A stretch of 64,000 nt of DNA from Anolis sagrei (lineage: Eukaryota; Chordata; Lepidosauria; Squamata; Anolidae), in contig NC_090025.1 of assembly GCF_037176765.1 (NCBI RefSeq), positions 70,285,545-70,349,544 on the forward strand, written 5' to 3'. This document shows, in pieces, positions 23,501 through 32,519 of this stretch. How positions within the stretch are numbered: the first letter of the stretch is position 1; each line of letters opens with the position of its first letter. The translations under genes were made by a program, and so were the position numbers. Under the pieces are notes generated by a model. That model was not told the origin of the DNA. It made no database searches and saw only the letters and a program-made list of their open reading frames with translations.

Positions 23501-26384
23501 TCGCAAAACATCTAGCAGAGTCAGCAGGCAAGATGTTCACAATTACCACATCAACAAGATAACATGCTTGGTTAAGGGCCTCTGACCTTTCAGAAGAAGG
23601 AAGATCTTTGGCAGAAGAACTTCCGATGCATTATTTAACCCAATAACTGACGAGAAACTAAAACACAATCAGGAAATGAAGAAAACCATCCAGATATATG
23701 GGTTTCCAAAATTGTTGTTTTCTTTATTTAAAAGACTTACTGTTTTTCATTGTTGGTTCTACAGTACCATTGTTGGTTCTACAGTTAACTTTTATGTCTT
23801 ACTGGTATGGCTAAATATACCAATCTGGCAACCAAAAGCAAGAGGAGCCTTTAAAAAAAGATAACTGACCACTGTCTAATTCAGCTATACCTTGAGTTTA
23901 GCTCGTTTGAGACTGTGCTCTTAACTCAAAACACTCTTATCACAAAGTGAATTTCCCAACGGAAATGCATTAAAATGCTATTAATCCATTTTGCGCCCCT
24001 CCCCCATTTTTATTACGTGTTTTAAATAAGAAAATGTAAAAATGCCAATTCATATGGAACAATAAAAAAGAAAGATCAACTTTAAAATGGTAGAAGCACA
24101 AAGTTAAGAGGCAGAAACATGATTTTCTTCATATTTATTCCAACTTCTTCCCTCCCTCCCCTTTGCGCTCTCTCCCCCTCTATCTTCATGAAGCCAAACA
24201 GGAATAAAAACCACATAAAATCAACTAACCCAAAATTCCTCAAAGCGGACAAGAGCAAAAGCAGACAGTAATCTCCCAAAGTGGACAAAAGCACGGGACA
24301 AGGAGGCTGCTCTCTTGAAGCCTTAAAGCCCTGTACTCTTACACTAGCACTCTCTCTGTTGCTAGCTCTTGTCTCAAAACGCTGTTCTTACATCAAAACA
24401 AAACCCAGGCCAAGCGATAGCTCTTAACTCAAAGACAATCTTAAGTTGGGATACTGTTAAGTAAAGGTTCCACTGTAATTCAAAATTTCTATCCGCTTTA
24501 GCAAAATAAGCTTGAACCATGGTACCATTATACTGGATGTGTGGCAAAGTAGTTGCATGGTGACTGCCCTAGGCTCCTAAGTCTTAGGTACAGATGTGTG
24601 TATGTTAGCTCTACTGCTGATCTCAATCTTTTTGCTATACTGACAAACTCTGTGTGGGATTTCAATATTTTGTGACTTTTGATTGGCTTTTCTTAGGTGC
24701 ACCCCCTCCCCCATTTCCCCAAATTGCTGTGTGGGGCTTTCTTTCCGCTTCATGTTGACAGCAATCCTATTTAAGACATTTAATAGCCTAAGGTTACCCT
24801 GTGAACCTAGTAGCTGAATGAAAATGTTAAACTTTGACTACCTCAATCTAGGCTTGACATTATTCGGTACACTCCAATGGGTTTCACTTAAATACCTTGC
24901 AAGATGGTGGTTCTTCATTATGAACGGTTTACTTTTCCAGTTGAGAGGGAATCAGAGTTTGCCCAATGTTGTTCAAAATTGACCTGCATGAGACTTCATC
25001 AAAAAACATTAATATAGCACCTCTTTAAGGCTTAACAATTATGGTATATAATAACTTGTATTTCACTAAGTTATTTGGGGAGCTTTAACTTGGCTTTTCA
25101 ATTTTTTCTAAGGTTATCTGGAAAATAGATATGTCACTGGAGCAGAAATACAATCCAATATTTTTTCTTAGTGAGCTAATGGCAAAAGACTGCTTGTTGA
25201 ATAACAAACTAATTTTAAAAGCTTATGTTAGATTTGGGTGTCATTCAAGCATTTATCAGAATTGACATGCTACAGTCAGCTTGACTTGAACATGTGTAGT
25301 TAGTTAGTTAGCCATCCTTACCTCTATCTCCAATAAAAAACATATCCAATTTGTGCATTTTATTCAAGGTGGAGTCCAACAATGCCTTGGTGGAAAAAAC
25401 AAGAAAACTCCAGCAGGAGAATGAAGAACTGAAAGCTCGTATGGACAAGCACGTGGAGCTGTCCAGGTACTCTAGAAGATTTGTTTTAGTTGAGCTGTCT
25501 CTTAACAGCTGCAGTATATCTTATGCAGGGGAGGATGTAGAAGGTGAAGGACTAAGTTGAGTGAAAAGTTATGTTACATGCTTTGCTCAGCTTAATATAA
25601 CAGGGTGAAGCTTAAGATAAACATGAAATGCCACACTGTATATTGCATACATGGAGTCCCTCTGTGAGCACTACTCATCTTTATTTCAGTGAGACTTTCA
25701 CATAAATCTTTTGAAATGACAGCATAAACAACCAGCTGTAGCTTATAAATGGTTGCAGATTTTGTCCCAGCAGAAAAGAGAGCATGTGTTTAAACTATAT
25801 TACATTTGTGAAAGTACTTGCTCTAAAAACAGTAAAGTCTGTATAGTAACATTTTCTAAATCACAAGATTTCACTTATAGTTGTTACCTCTTCCCTAAAA
25901 ACAAAAATGTGGTGTTGGAAAAAAGTTATTTTTGCATGGCCATCCCATCCTGTCAGGAGGCACAGAGTCCCGCTGCTTCAGCACTCGAGATTTGAGAGAT
26001 GGCAGTTTGGCATTGCCTTCCTCTTTTGTTATCTTTAAGGAAAGATATCCATTATACCTCTGATTAATAGTTGCCATCCGTATCCATGCTCTGCTCACCC
26101 CACCAACTCAATAGATATCTTGAGCAATGATTAATCGATTTGCCCCAAATGGGAAAATAACTGTTTCCATTTGATGTTTGATGTTTTATCTTATGTGTGT
26201 TATAACAGGCTGTGCTTTGTATTTAATTTTAGTTTGTTAAGTTATAATTTGTATTTATATGTTGGGTTGTATAAATTTTGTTAGTATGGGTGTATTGTTG
26301 TTGTATTCAGGCATTGAATCTTTGCCTTTTATGTTTGGAATCTTCCCCGAGTCCCTTTGGGGAGATAGAGCAGAATATAAATAA

Positions 26385-26465
<81 letters not shown>

Positions 26466-27614
26466 CATGTCAGGGATAAGCAACTGTTGGAAGTTAGGGG
26501 GCTACATTACCCCCTTCCTAGAACTTTGCAAGGTCGCATCCCATCACATTAAAAAGAAGAAGCCAAACAGCTTGACTGGCAGATATCTGAGAGTCACTGC
26601 CTATATGAAGTAAATCACAGTTTGATTGTATGATCATTTTGCCCTCGTACTGTTAGGAATGCCAGCAGGAAACTGGGCTAGTGAGAAATAATCCAAAAGT
26701 ATCTGCATGCTTTGGGGAATCCCAAGTTACGCAGAAATATAAAGTATTGGGGGGATCCCGAATGTGGAACCCCAAAACAACCTAGTGAAGGCTTGTCAAA
26801 AGCATAGAGTGCTGAGAAAAGAAAAATAAAATGAAACATTCTTGGGCTACTTACAGCTTATTGTAAACTAAACAAAGATCTGAGCGGTTATTGAACAGGA
26901 ATATTTCTGTTAGACTAAAAACACATAGGTCAACATTCCTTTCCTGGCATAAGCTGGCATAACATTTTGTTTTTCTGGGTAAATATCTTTTGTCATTGTG
27001 GAAGAAGATATTGAATACTTCCTTGTACATTTTCTTGGTGAACTGCAGCTTGATGGCATCAGGCTGCACCTCCACAGTCAGTCGGCTGGGATGAATAGCG
27101 TGCTTCCAAGCACCACCTTGCCGTATAACTCCATCTGTTCAGTTGATTGGTATTTGAGGTTTGTCCCAGTATAGTTAAGATACTGTTCCAGAGGTGCAGC
27201 AGAAGTCTAAAAGGTTTGACCTTTAAACCCTACATGATTTGGGCCCAGGTTACATGTAGAATCGCCATCTCCCATACAATCCACCCCTTAGACATGGAGA
27301 GCAGTTATTCCAACCACACAGAGCCCGACTGGCAACCATCACACAGAGGATGGTTTCATCACATGCCTCAAGACTGTGGAATGACCTGTCAGAAGATCTC
27401 CGATAGCTAAATGAGCTGTTGGAATTCAGGACACAACTGAAGACCCTTCCCTTCCAGCAGGCCTACCCAGTCAGTGAAATTTAATCTGCATTTCATTCAA
27501 GGATTTTAACTTGTATTTTAATTTTGTGTATCATGTTATATATGTTTTAATAGTGTTTTATCTCTTACTTTAATGATGTATTCCTCCTCAAGCCAAAGAG
27601 AGAGGCAGTTGTTG

Positions 27615-27654
<40 letters not shown>

Positions 27655-27987
27655 ACAACTCTATCAGAGATATATGCTCCCCCACTAGTCCCTAAACAAC
27701 ATCTTCGCTATTGTAATATTTTGTGTAGATTCAACTTAGAACATACTAAATCCATAATGTCTCTTAATAGGCAACTGTCTACTGAACAAGCAGTTTTACA
27801 AGAGTCGCTTGAAAAGGAGTCTAAGGTGAATAAGCGACTTTCAATGGAGAATGAAGAACTTTTGTGGAAGCTACACAATGGAGACCTGTGCAGTCCAAAA
27901 AAGCTGTCCCCTAGCACTCCACCGACACCTTTCCAGTCACCAAGGAATTCCAGCTCTTTCTCCAGCCCACCCATTTCACCAAGATGA
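9218..27987 (+). CDS. MTUS1: MTUS1 short isoform, 9 coding exons, 347 aa
   Basis: This gene encodes a coiled-coil scaffold of the MTUS1/ATIP family, which is known to bind microtubules and the angiotensin AT2 receptor tail and to act as a growth suppressor. Nine exons join in phase with AG/GT borders: 9218-9271, 10509-10575, 13972-14186, 15045-15150, 17717-17790, 18396-18491, 19591-19707, 25369-25466 and 27771-27987. Together they give 1,044 nt including TGA. Residues 1-18 come from an alternative first exon. Residues 19 to about 315 are heptad-rich coiled coil, and the tail is Ser/Pro-rich and ends SPPISPR. The stretches [20 protein letters not shown] and [20 protein letters not shown] match the vertebrate family almost exactly, as recalled. 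The human ATIP1 form is 436 residues, so this is a shorter isoform. The long ATIP3-type first exons are not recognisable and probably lie left of the window. The gene converges on PDGFRL. Confidence 0.96.
9272..10508 (+). other. MTUS1: MTUS1 intron 1, no repeat recognised
   Basis: AT-rich intron. It ends in a (T)-rich tract, TTGTTGTTTTTTCCACAG. Confidence 0.6.
10509..10575 (+). CDS. MTUS1: MTUS1 exon 2
   Basis: This exon encodes residues 19-40 ([20 protein letters not shown] and two more) plus one base. It matches the REEALKQHK segment of human ATIP1, where the alternative first exons join the common body. The acceptor is TTCCACAG and the donor G/GTAAGA. Confidence 0.9.
10576..11480 (+). other. 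MTUS1: MTUS1 intron 2, 5' part, nothing recognised
   Basis: AT-rich unique sequence without a visible gene. Confidence 0.5.
11495..11872 (+). mobile_element. tRNA-derived SINE interrupted by a hAT MITE
   Basis: The head is GGTTTGAGTGTTAGATTAGG, the middle GCAAATCACACTCTGTCAGC, and the end AAGGCACACAACAGCAAC. The MITE at 11681-11814 splits it. Confidence 0.75.
11681..11814. mobile_element. hAT MITE, 134 bp, perfect 8-bp TSD
   Basis: CAGTGGTTCCCAACTTTGGG at the left pairs with GTTGGGAACCACTG at the right. CCTTAGAG flanks both ends (11673-11680 and 11815-11822). Confidence 0.95.
12165..12520 (+). mobile_element. Two adjacent SINE fragments of the 11.5-kb family
   Basis: The motifs GGTTTGAGCGTCTGACTACT and GGTTTGAGCTTGAATTGTGA each start a copy. 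The second continues through CAAGTCACACTATCTCAGTC to AAGAAAACACTGTGATAGG. The first is truncated. Confidence 0.6.
12651..13190 (+). mobile_element. TA-flanked non-autonomous DNA transposon (family B)
   Basis: TA-CAGTGAGATCTTGACTTAAG starts it, and it shares about 500 bp with 23882-24475, including ACATGGAACAATACAAAAG and AACCCAAAATTCCTCAAAGC. It carries a (C)n run near 12950. A spurious open frame crosses it. Confidence 0.7.
13608..13735 (-). mobile_element. CR1 LINE 3' tip
   Basis: CATAGAATCATAGAATCAAA followed by GAGTTGGAAGAGATCTCATG is the reverse complement of the CR1 3' end with its 8-bp tail repeats. It lies about 240 bp before MTUS1 exon 3. Confidence 0.85.
13972..14186 (+). CDS. MTUS1: MTUS1 exon 3
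   Basis: This exon encodes residues 41-112. It runs from [16 protein letters not shown] to [13 protein letters not shown] and is acidic, Gln/Lys-rich coiled coil. The acceptor is CTCCAG and the donor GTAAGT. The EEAEKYK..LQE core matches human ATIP1. Confidence 0.95.
14187..15044 (+). other. MTUS1: MTUS1 intron 3, nothing recognised
   Basis: Unique AT-rich intron. Confidence 0.5.
15045..15150 (+). CDS. MTUS1: MTUS1 exon 4
   Basis: This exon encodes residues 113-147 plus one base, from [16 protein letters not shown] to NYESSFS. The acceptor is TCATCAG and the donor GTAAAT. It continues the coiled coil. Confidence 0.95.
15620..16110 (-). mobile_element. L2-like LINE, RT C-terminal region, antisense
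   Basis: Read on the minus strand, it carries the decayed equivalent of the C-terminal reverse transcriptase segment (the LHWLP...FK...KALN region) seen intact at 16.83 kb. Marks are CAATAATCCAAACACGAGG and GATCATTTAGGCCTTTAAAA. Confidence 0.55.
16210..16690. repeat. Pyrimidine-rich element (mirror/H-DNA candidate)
   Basis: CCCAGGTGTCGGAGGGTCC starts a repeat shared with 32.03 kb, including CAGAGAAGGCCTACCTCACA. It is followed by about 310 bp of nearly pure C/T (16360-16680). Confidence 0.75.
16820..17500 (+). mobile_element. L2-like LINE 3' end with RT C-terminus and (AAT)n tail
   Basis: One open stretch reads [20 protein letters not shown], then [20 protein letters not shown] and [10 protein letters not shown], the known C-terminal motif of L2/Rex-type reverse transcriptases. 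The 3' UTR has AAGCCGCATCGAGTCCTTCG and ATAAAG, then (AAT)n at 17463-17499. Confidence 0.9.
17501..17585. mobile_element. Right half of a hAT MITE
   Basis: CTTCCTAACAGCTGGTAAGA continues to AGTTTGAGAAGCACTGCA. It is related to 11681-11814, and its left half is missing beyond the LINE tail. Confidence 0.7.
17717..17790 (+). CDS. MTUS1: MTUS1 exon 5
   Basis: This exon encodes residues 148-172, [20 protein letters not shown] then QVELE. The acceptor is ATTTTTTAG and the donor GTATGA. It lies only about 220 bp after an L2-like LINE tail and MITE half in the intron. Confidence 0.94.
17791..18395 (+). other. MTUS1: MTUS1 intron 5, nothing recognised
   Basis: Short AT-rich intron. Confidence 0.5.
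18396..18491 (+). CDS. MTUS1: MTUS1 exon 6
   Basis: This exon encodes residues 173-204, from [20 protein letters not shown] to AKEKANI. The acceptor is CTTGCAG and the donor GTACGT. SEND.LNEKLK.EEQK is the conserved family stretch. Confidence 0.95.
18492..19590 (+). other. MTUS1: MTUS1 intron 6, nothing recognised
   Basis: A purine/pyrimidine-rich patch at 18.8-19.0 kb is not assignable to a family by eye. Confidence 0.5.
19591..19707 (+). CDS. MTUS1: MTUS1 exon 7
   Basis: This exon encodes residues 205-243, from [20 protein letters not shown] to KLLKMEKL. It is nearly identical to the human protein as recalled and is the most conserved exon in the window. The acceptor is ATTTTCAG and the donor GTGAGG. 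Confidence 0.97.
19708..21585 (+). other. MTUS1: MTUS1 intron 7, 5' part, with two poly-G runs
   Basis: Mostly unique sequence. G17 at 20769-20785 and G14 at 21117-21130 stand out. No gene is recognised. Confidence 0.5.
21590..23705 (+). mobile_element. DIRS-like retrotransposon fossil, gag side
   Basis: A left terminal region of about 220 bp is followed by a gag-like region with the paired Cys/His pattern typical of DIRS ORF1 and a Lys/Ser-rich stretch, then the gag C-terminal portion. It is broken, with several interruptions. The polymerase and recombinase parts are absent here. It looks moderately old. It sits in MTUS1 intron 7 in the sense orientation. Confidence 0.75.
23882..24475 (+). 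mobile_element. TA-flanked non-autonomous DNA transposon (family B), near-complete
   Basis: It aligns with 12651-13190. The right end, AAGTAAAGGTTCCACTG followed by TA, is the inverted counterpart of the CAGTG-type left end, giving Tc1/mariner-like TA target sites. It lies directly after the DIRS fossil. Confidence 0.75.
24480..25368 (+). other. MTUS1: MTUS1 intron 7, 3' part, nothing recognised
   Basis: Unique AT-rich sequence leading to the exon 8 acceptor. Confidence 0.5.
25369..25466 (+). CDS. MTUS1: MTUS1 exon 8
   Basis: This exon encodes residues 244-275 plus two bases, from [20 protein letters not shown] to [10 protein letters not shown]. The acceptor is TATTCAAG and the donor AG/GTACTC. 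It is preceded by a 5.7-kb intron that holds a DIRS fossil and a DNA transposon. Confidence 0.95.
25467..26150 (+). other. MTUS1: MTUS1 intron 8, 5' part, nothing recognised
   Basis: Unique AT-rich sequence. Confidence 0.4.
26165..26463 (+). mobile_element. L2-like LINE 3' UTR with (TTA)n tail
   Basis: GAATCTTCCCCGAGTCCCTT and the GAATATAAATAAA signal are followed by about 80 bp of (TTA)n at 26384-26463. Confidence 0.75.
26464..27150. other. MTUS1: MTUS1 intron 8, middle part, nothing recognised
   Basis: Between the two L2 tails. No exon or family is recognisable. Confidence 0.4.
27180..27652 (+). mobile_element. Old L2-like LINE 3' end with (TTA)n tail
   Basis: Decayed RT C-terminal region ([32 protein letters not shown] equals the RLWNDL motif) followed by a 3' UTR and (TTA)n at 27618-27651. 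It ends about 120 bp before MTUS1 exon 9. Confidence 0.7.
27771..27987 (+). CDS. MTUS1: MTUS1 last coding exon (exon 9)
   Basis: This exon completes an AG/G arginine codon and runs to TGA at 27985-27987. It encodes [20 protein letters not shown], then [18 protein letters not shown] and a Ser/Pro-rich tail ending SSPPISPR. The same ending is known for all MTUS1 isoforms. The acceptor is TCTTAATAG, with a weak pyrimidine tract. An L2 relic and (TTA)n run end only about 120 bp upstream. Confidence 0.96.
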
Positions 27988-29775
27988 AACCACTCGGAAG
28001 ATGGACTGTCCACAAAGGCATTTCATTAATGATTTGCAGAAACTAAATTCATGGATTGAGGGAGCAAAGATTTATACTAGTTAAATGTGACTGAATTATA
28101 ACTGGAATCTACTGTTGTGAGACATTACTGTAAATACTATAAATAAATACTATAAATAAAGTTCAGGAGCAGGATTCAAAACAGTGCTTCTGCGTGTTTT
28201 TAAAAAAACAGACTGAAGTAATATGTTGTTGCACAAAGCACTTAAAAGAGCAAGACTCTTCTTGTTCATTTTTGCCTTTTTCACCTAACTCTAGGGAGAG
28301 AAAAAATACTCAGGGGCTTATAAATAAAAGATCACAACCTTTAATACGTTCCTTCTTATAGAAACGTTCTTGAGACTCTGGGTCTGGCGTGAATGAATTG
28401 GATGTATCACACAAGAGCGTATGTCTGTTGCCGCTGCCTTCAGTATGTATATTGTAAAGGACAAAAGCTGAAGAATACAGCGACATGTACTTCATGAATA
28501 AAATACTGTCATAATGCATGTTCTATCAGTGGTTTCCCTTTACTGGGACTAAGGAACAACTGCCTCTTGTGCTATAAGTTCTTCCTTATCTATTTCCGTT
28601 AGTAAAAAGATGTTATTTGTGTTTGATTTTGTCACTGTTTGCCTATTTCATAGAAGAATTTTTAATAAGAGATAATCTCTTTAAACCGTAATATATTGCT
28701 AAAAATGTTTAGGCTACCCATTTAAATGGTAAGTTTATCCAAATTAGATGCCCCTCCCACATAAAATTCTTCCTTACCACCTATAAAATGAAACAATATA
28801 GTTGTAAAAAATTCAGACATGCACCCAATTTCAATGTCAGAACTGCAGAAAAGAGGTACTGCAGGTACTGCAGACATACAGATACTATTACTGTATAAAG
28901 AACTACAGCATGTGGAAATTGCCAATATTTTTTTCTCTCTTGCGTTTTGCAGAATAAACATCTTGAACTGATAGCTTACCAATATGCACTTTAATCTGTA
29001 AATGCTATGAGAGAGCCATAAGCAGTTCATATGTAGTGGATTTACCCACTCTTTCCAATTGGATGCAGGTTTCTGTATCCTCAATTTCATTTGTCAGGAG
29101 GCTTTCTTTCTGCCTTGAGTCATCAAAATTAAATTGGAGTATTTAGCTGAAGTGAAATGTTGATGATGGTCATGCCGTATGCATTACAAATTTAAAGACT
29201 ACAGGGTGCATGTCTGCTTGTCCATACCCTGTTCATTTTGTTAAGATTTAGATTTAATTCCTTTGCTGTTGAGAAATCACCTTGTTAGTTAAAGGCAGCT
29301 GAGATATTGAGAAATATTAGCAGTGTCCTTTGCGCCTTCCATAAAACTGAAGGTTTTCTTTGCAAAATCTTCCTTAAGTTGGAAAACAAAATGTCAAACC
29401 ATGTGTGTCTAGGATGCAAAAAATGTTAGCTGTAAAGGATTTTTAAAAAAACTATTCTGTTGTTAGGGAAGCAATACAGTAATACAAAAATTCAAAGATA
29501 AAATATTTTAATTTTCTATTGTATAAAGTGTGCCTCCCCTGTGGAATATTTTATTTGCCTGTACCTATTTATGGCAGTGTACATGCCACTGTAGCTAGAG
29601 ATCTCAGCACTTCTGATTCAACTGTTGTCCGGAGATTGATTGATATAACATCTGCTGTAGGTTGAAACCTGGCTTAAAAGTATGTCTTGGAGCAAATTAT
29701 TTCTTTTACAAGTTCATATTTGTTCACATGTATTTGAGTGTTGAAAAATAAAATACTTTTTTACTGATTAAGACT
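27988..29775 (+). other. MTUS1: MTUS1 3' UTR with proximal and distal poly(A) signals
   Basis: The sequence after the stop codon is AT-rich and repeat-poor, unlike the flanks, as expected of a 3' UTR. AATAAA occurs at 28142-28147 and 28155-28160, giving a short UTR of about 190 bp. A distal AATAAA lies at 29747-29752, giving about 1.8 kb. The exact end is inferred. No gene or clear transposon is visible inside. Confidence 0.6.
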
Positions 29776-30049
29776 CTTGTCTGAGAATAAAAATAAAATA
29801 CTAATGGTCTAGTCCTTTTAAATCCTAAAAGGCTGTGCTTTTGCCTATGTCATAGATTGTATGCAAAACATTACTTCCAGCTTGAGTGATTTCTTAAAAC
29901 AGATAAGGCTTCTGTTCAGATTGAACTTTTAATTGGAATTGACATTAGAATAGCAATTCCTAAACATGGTATTTGTCGATACTTGGCTTTTATTATTTGG
30001 AAAGACACAAAGGACTCCTACCAAAATAACAACACTGCATATGCATCAC

Positions 30050-31015
30050 CAGGACTATTAAACGGGATTTAAAGATTTAAACATGTGGTTGCAGTTTTTA
30101 ACTGAATTCAATGGAGTTTCCTTTTGGAGATGAATTAATGGTAAAGAATGCCCTCCAGGTTTCATTCGATTCTTCAAGGGCAATAGGCTTTGGAGTGTAT
30201 TTTAACGCACACTGTTGCACGGAGCGGTGTCCGCCTCAGCGGCACATAGAAGGTATTACAGCTGACCGTACATTTTGAGAATCCTTTCCCATGTTGGTGG
30301 CAGTATCATTATAGGCACAGGAGTTTGCCAACTCCACGGTCAACTTCTGGTGCAATAACAGGGCCACCATCCAAGTAATTAATTCATTGACTTCAAAATT
30401 AATTAGAATTATGAGAGTGGTTTGTTACTTTACACTCCACTACCTAAAACATAACATCTGATTTCGCGCATTTCACATCACAGGTACAAGTAATGCCTTA
30501 GCTGACACTCTGTCCCATATGCAGATGGAATTCTTCTGACAATTCGCGCCCAACACTGATGTCAGGCGGGAGACCATGCTGAACCATCTTTGGCAGGTTG
30601 GAACAAAGAGTTAGTCAGGAAAATAGCCCTAGCCCTGATACCAGCTTCCAAGAAGGACTACATCAAGATGGCCTAGGAATTCAAGGATTTCAGAAAGAAG
30701 TATATGATGAGATTGTGTCAGCTCCCTCTGAGCACGTTATTCAGTTTTGCATTCTACTTAGGAGATCAGGGCCAGCACTGCATACCATTCAGGCCAAGAT
30801 GTCTGCGTTAGCCTTTTGGTTTAAAGCCCAGAGTTTGCCCAATGCCACAGATGAAGTTCATATTCGCAAACTGTTAGAGGGTTGCACTCGAGAGTACAGT
30901 AAGCCCCACGATACTAGACAGCCCATTTCGCCAGGGATTTTGAAAGGTCTAAATAAGGTTTGGCATTTGGTCTGCTCATCCCCCTCATATGATTATATGA
31001 AATGAAGTCCATTCA
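30050..31015 (+). mobile_element. DIRS-like retrotransposon fossil, RNase H and tyrosine recombinase side
   Basis: An RNase H-like region (about 30060-30540) is followed by the N-terminal half of a DIRS tyrosine recombinase (about 30600-31005). It is broken, with several interruptions. The gag and terminal repeats are not present. It is older-looking than, and separate from, the fossil at 21.6 kb. It lies between the two genes. Confidence 0.75.
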
Positions 31016-31975
31016 TGCACATATGCTGGAACACTTCATTTAAATCTGGATTTGAATGCAGCATATGTCAGAAAGAAAAATGAAATAACAAACTTCAGAT
31101 TTCTAAATATACCATAATCTCATTGGCCAGTGCTTCCTGAACTCTTTTTTCCTTGCTATGCCCATGTGGATTTAAAAAAAACTTATTTGCACTTCTGACC
31201 CTCTTCCCCCATTTTTCTCTTCTAAGACATTCATTGGATTTCAAGTTAATCTTGATTTAAATTCAGTAATTCTCTGTAACATCTTTACACAGCTTGACTA
31301 TACAAATAGTGGGAAGCAAAAAACCATGACTAATCTGGAGATGATGAAATGAAGAGGACTTCCAGACAAGGCTTTTATGCTGGTCATTCTGCCTCATTAA
31401 TCAATAGTTAATCAGCCTACCTCATTAACAGAATTTCATTTGGCCTCCAGATGTTGTTTTCAACTTGTAATCCCTTCTGCTTTCCACTAGCCCCTCCATT
31501 CTTTTATTTCCAAGAAACATCTTTTGAGGAAGAAAAGCAGAAATCGCTACAAACTGCTTTTTTGCTGGATGACTTCAGAGCCTCCCATCTGAAAGTGCCC
31601 CAAACTGCTGCAAACTTAATATTCATGGCTAGAATCATCTACAGCAGTTACAAATGTAGAGTTACACACTCATGACTCTTACGTATTCACTATCCCTAGA
31701 CAGCCCCCTGATCACATAAACACAGTGAAAGTTCCCCAATCCCGAATTTCTGGGCAGCAGTCCCTGTGACCAACGAGGGTCTGTTCTTTTCAACTGGGAA
31801 CCAACTGATATACATTATCACTGCCACTGGCATTAGTACTTGTGCCAACAGAAATGGCTCAAAGAAAGGGGTAGAAATGAGGCATCTATTTCCTGGTTAA
31901 CACAGAAGTAAATTCCAGTTGCTTATATTAGATTCTTCCTAGTAAATGGAGATTAGGGGGAACGGGCTGGATTCA
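31016..31975. other. Intergenic, nothing recognised
   Basis: Between the DIRS fossil and the pyrimidine-rich element. No gene is seen. Confidence 0.5.
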
Positions 31976-32029
31976 CTGTGTAGCACTGTAACTATGGTGC
32001 TTATGGAGACATACTTCCCACTATATGCC

Positions 32030-32500
32030 CAGAACCCGGGTGTCGGAGGGGCTCCCCCCCCCCCCCCGTTTGATTTTTCTTTCTCTTTTCGCTCATACCT
32101 TATCCACTTTCCTTTCTCTTCCTTCTTTTCCCTCCTTTTTCTTTCTTCCCCTTCTCCCCTTCCTTCCTTCCTTCCTTCCTTCTTTCTCCCTTTCTTTCTT
32201 TGCTCCTTTCTCCTCTCCTCCTTCTTTTCTTCTCCAGTTCTAAGAGGGCCTACCTTACAATATCTGCATAGCAGCATGGCTCTCTTTGGGGCTTTTTCCT
32301 TAGTTCATTTGTCCCTCCTTCCCCTCATACAGGTGTCACCTTTCTTTCCCAGTGACATATCAGAGGCCATTTCACCTAGCAACAGCTAATCCAGTGACAT
32401 AACAGAGCCACTGAACTGTCACCTAGCAACAGCCTTTATGGTACAGACAGACAGACTGACACACATGCATACTTTGACTTTTATATAGACAGATAGAGAT
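32030..32500. repeat. Second pyrimidine-rich element
   Basis: GAACCCGGGTGTCGGAGGGG and a C14 run (32055-32068) precede about 180 bp of C/T-rich sequence. CTAAGAGGGCCTACCTTACA and CACCTAGCAACAGCC then follow. It is shared with 16.2 kb but with the C/T tract in a different place. Confidence 0.7.
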
Positions 32501-32519
32501 GGGAGATCAGCCAATTTCT

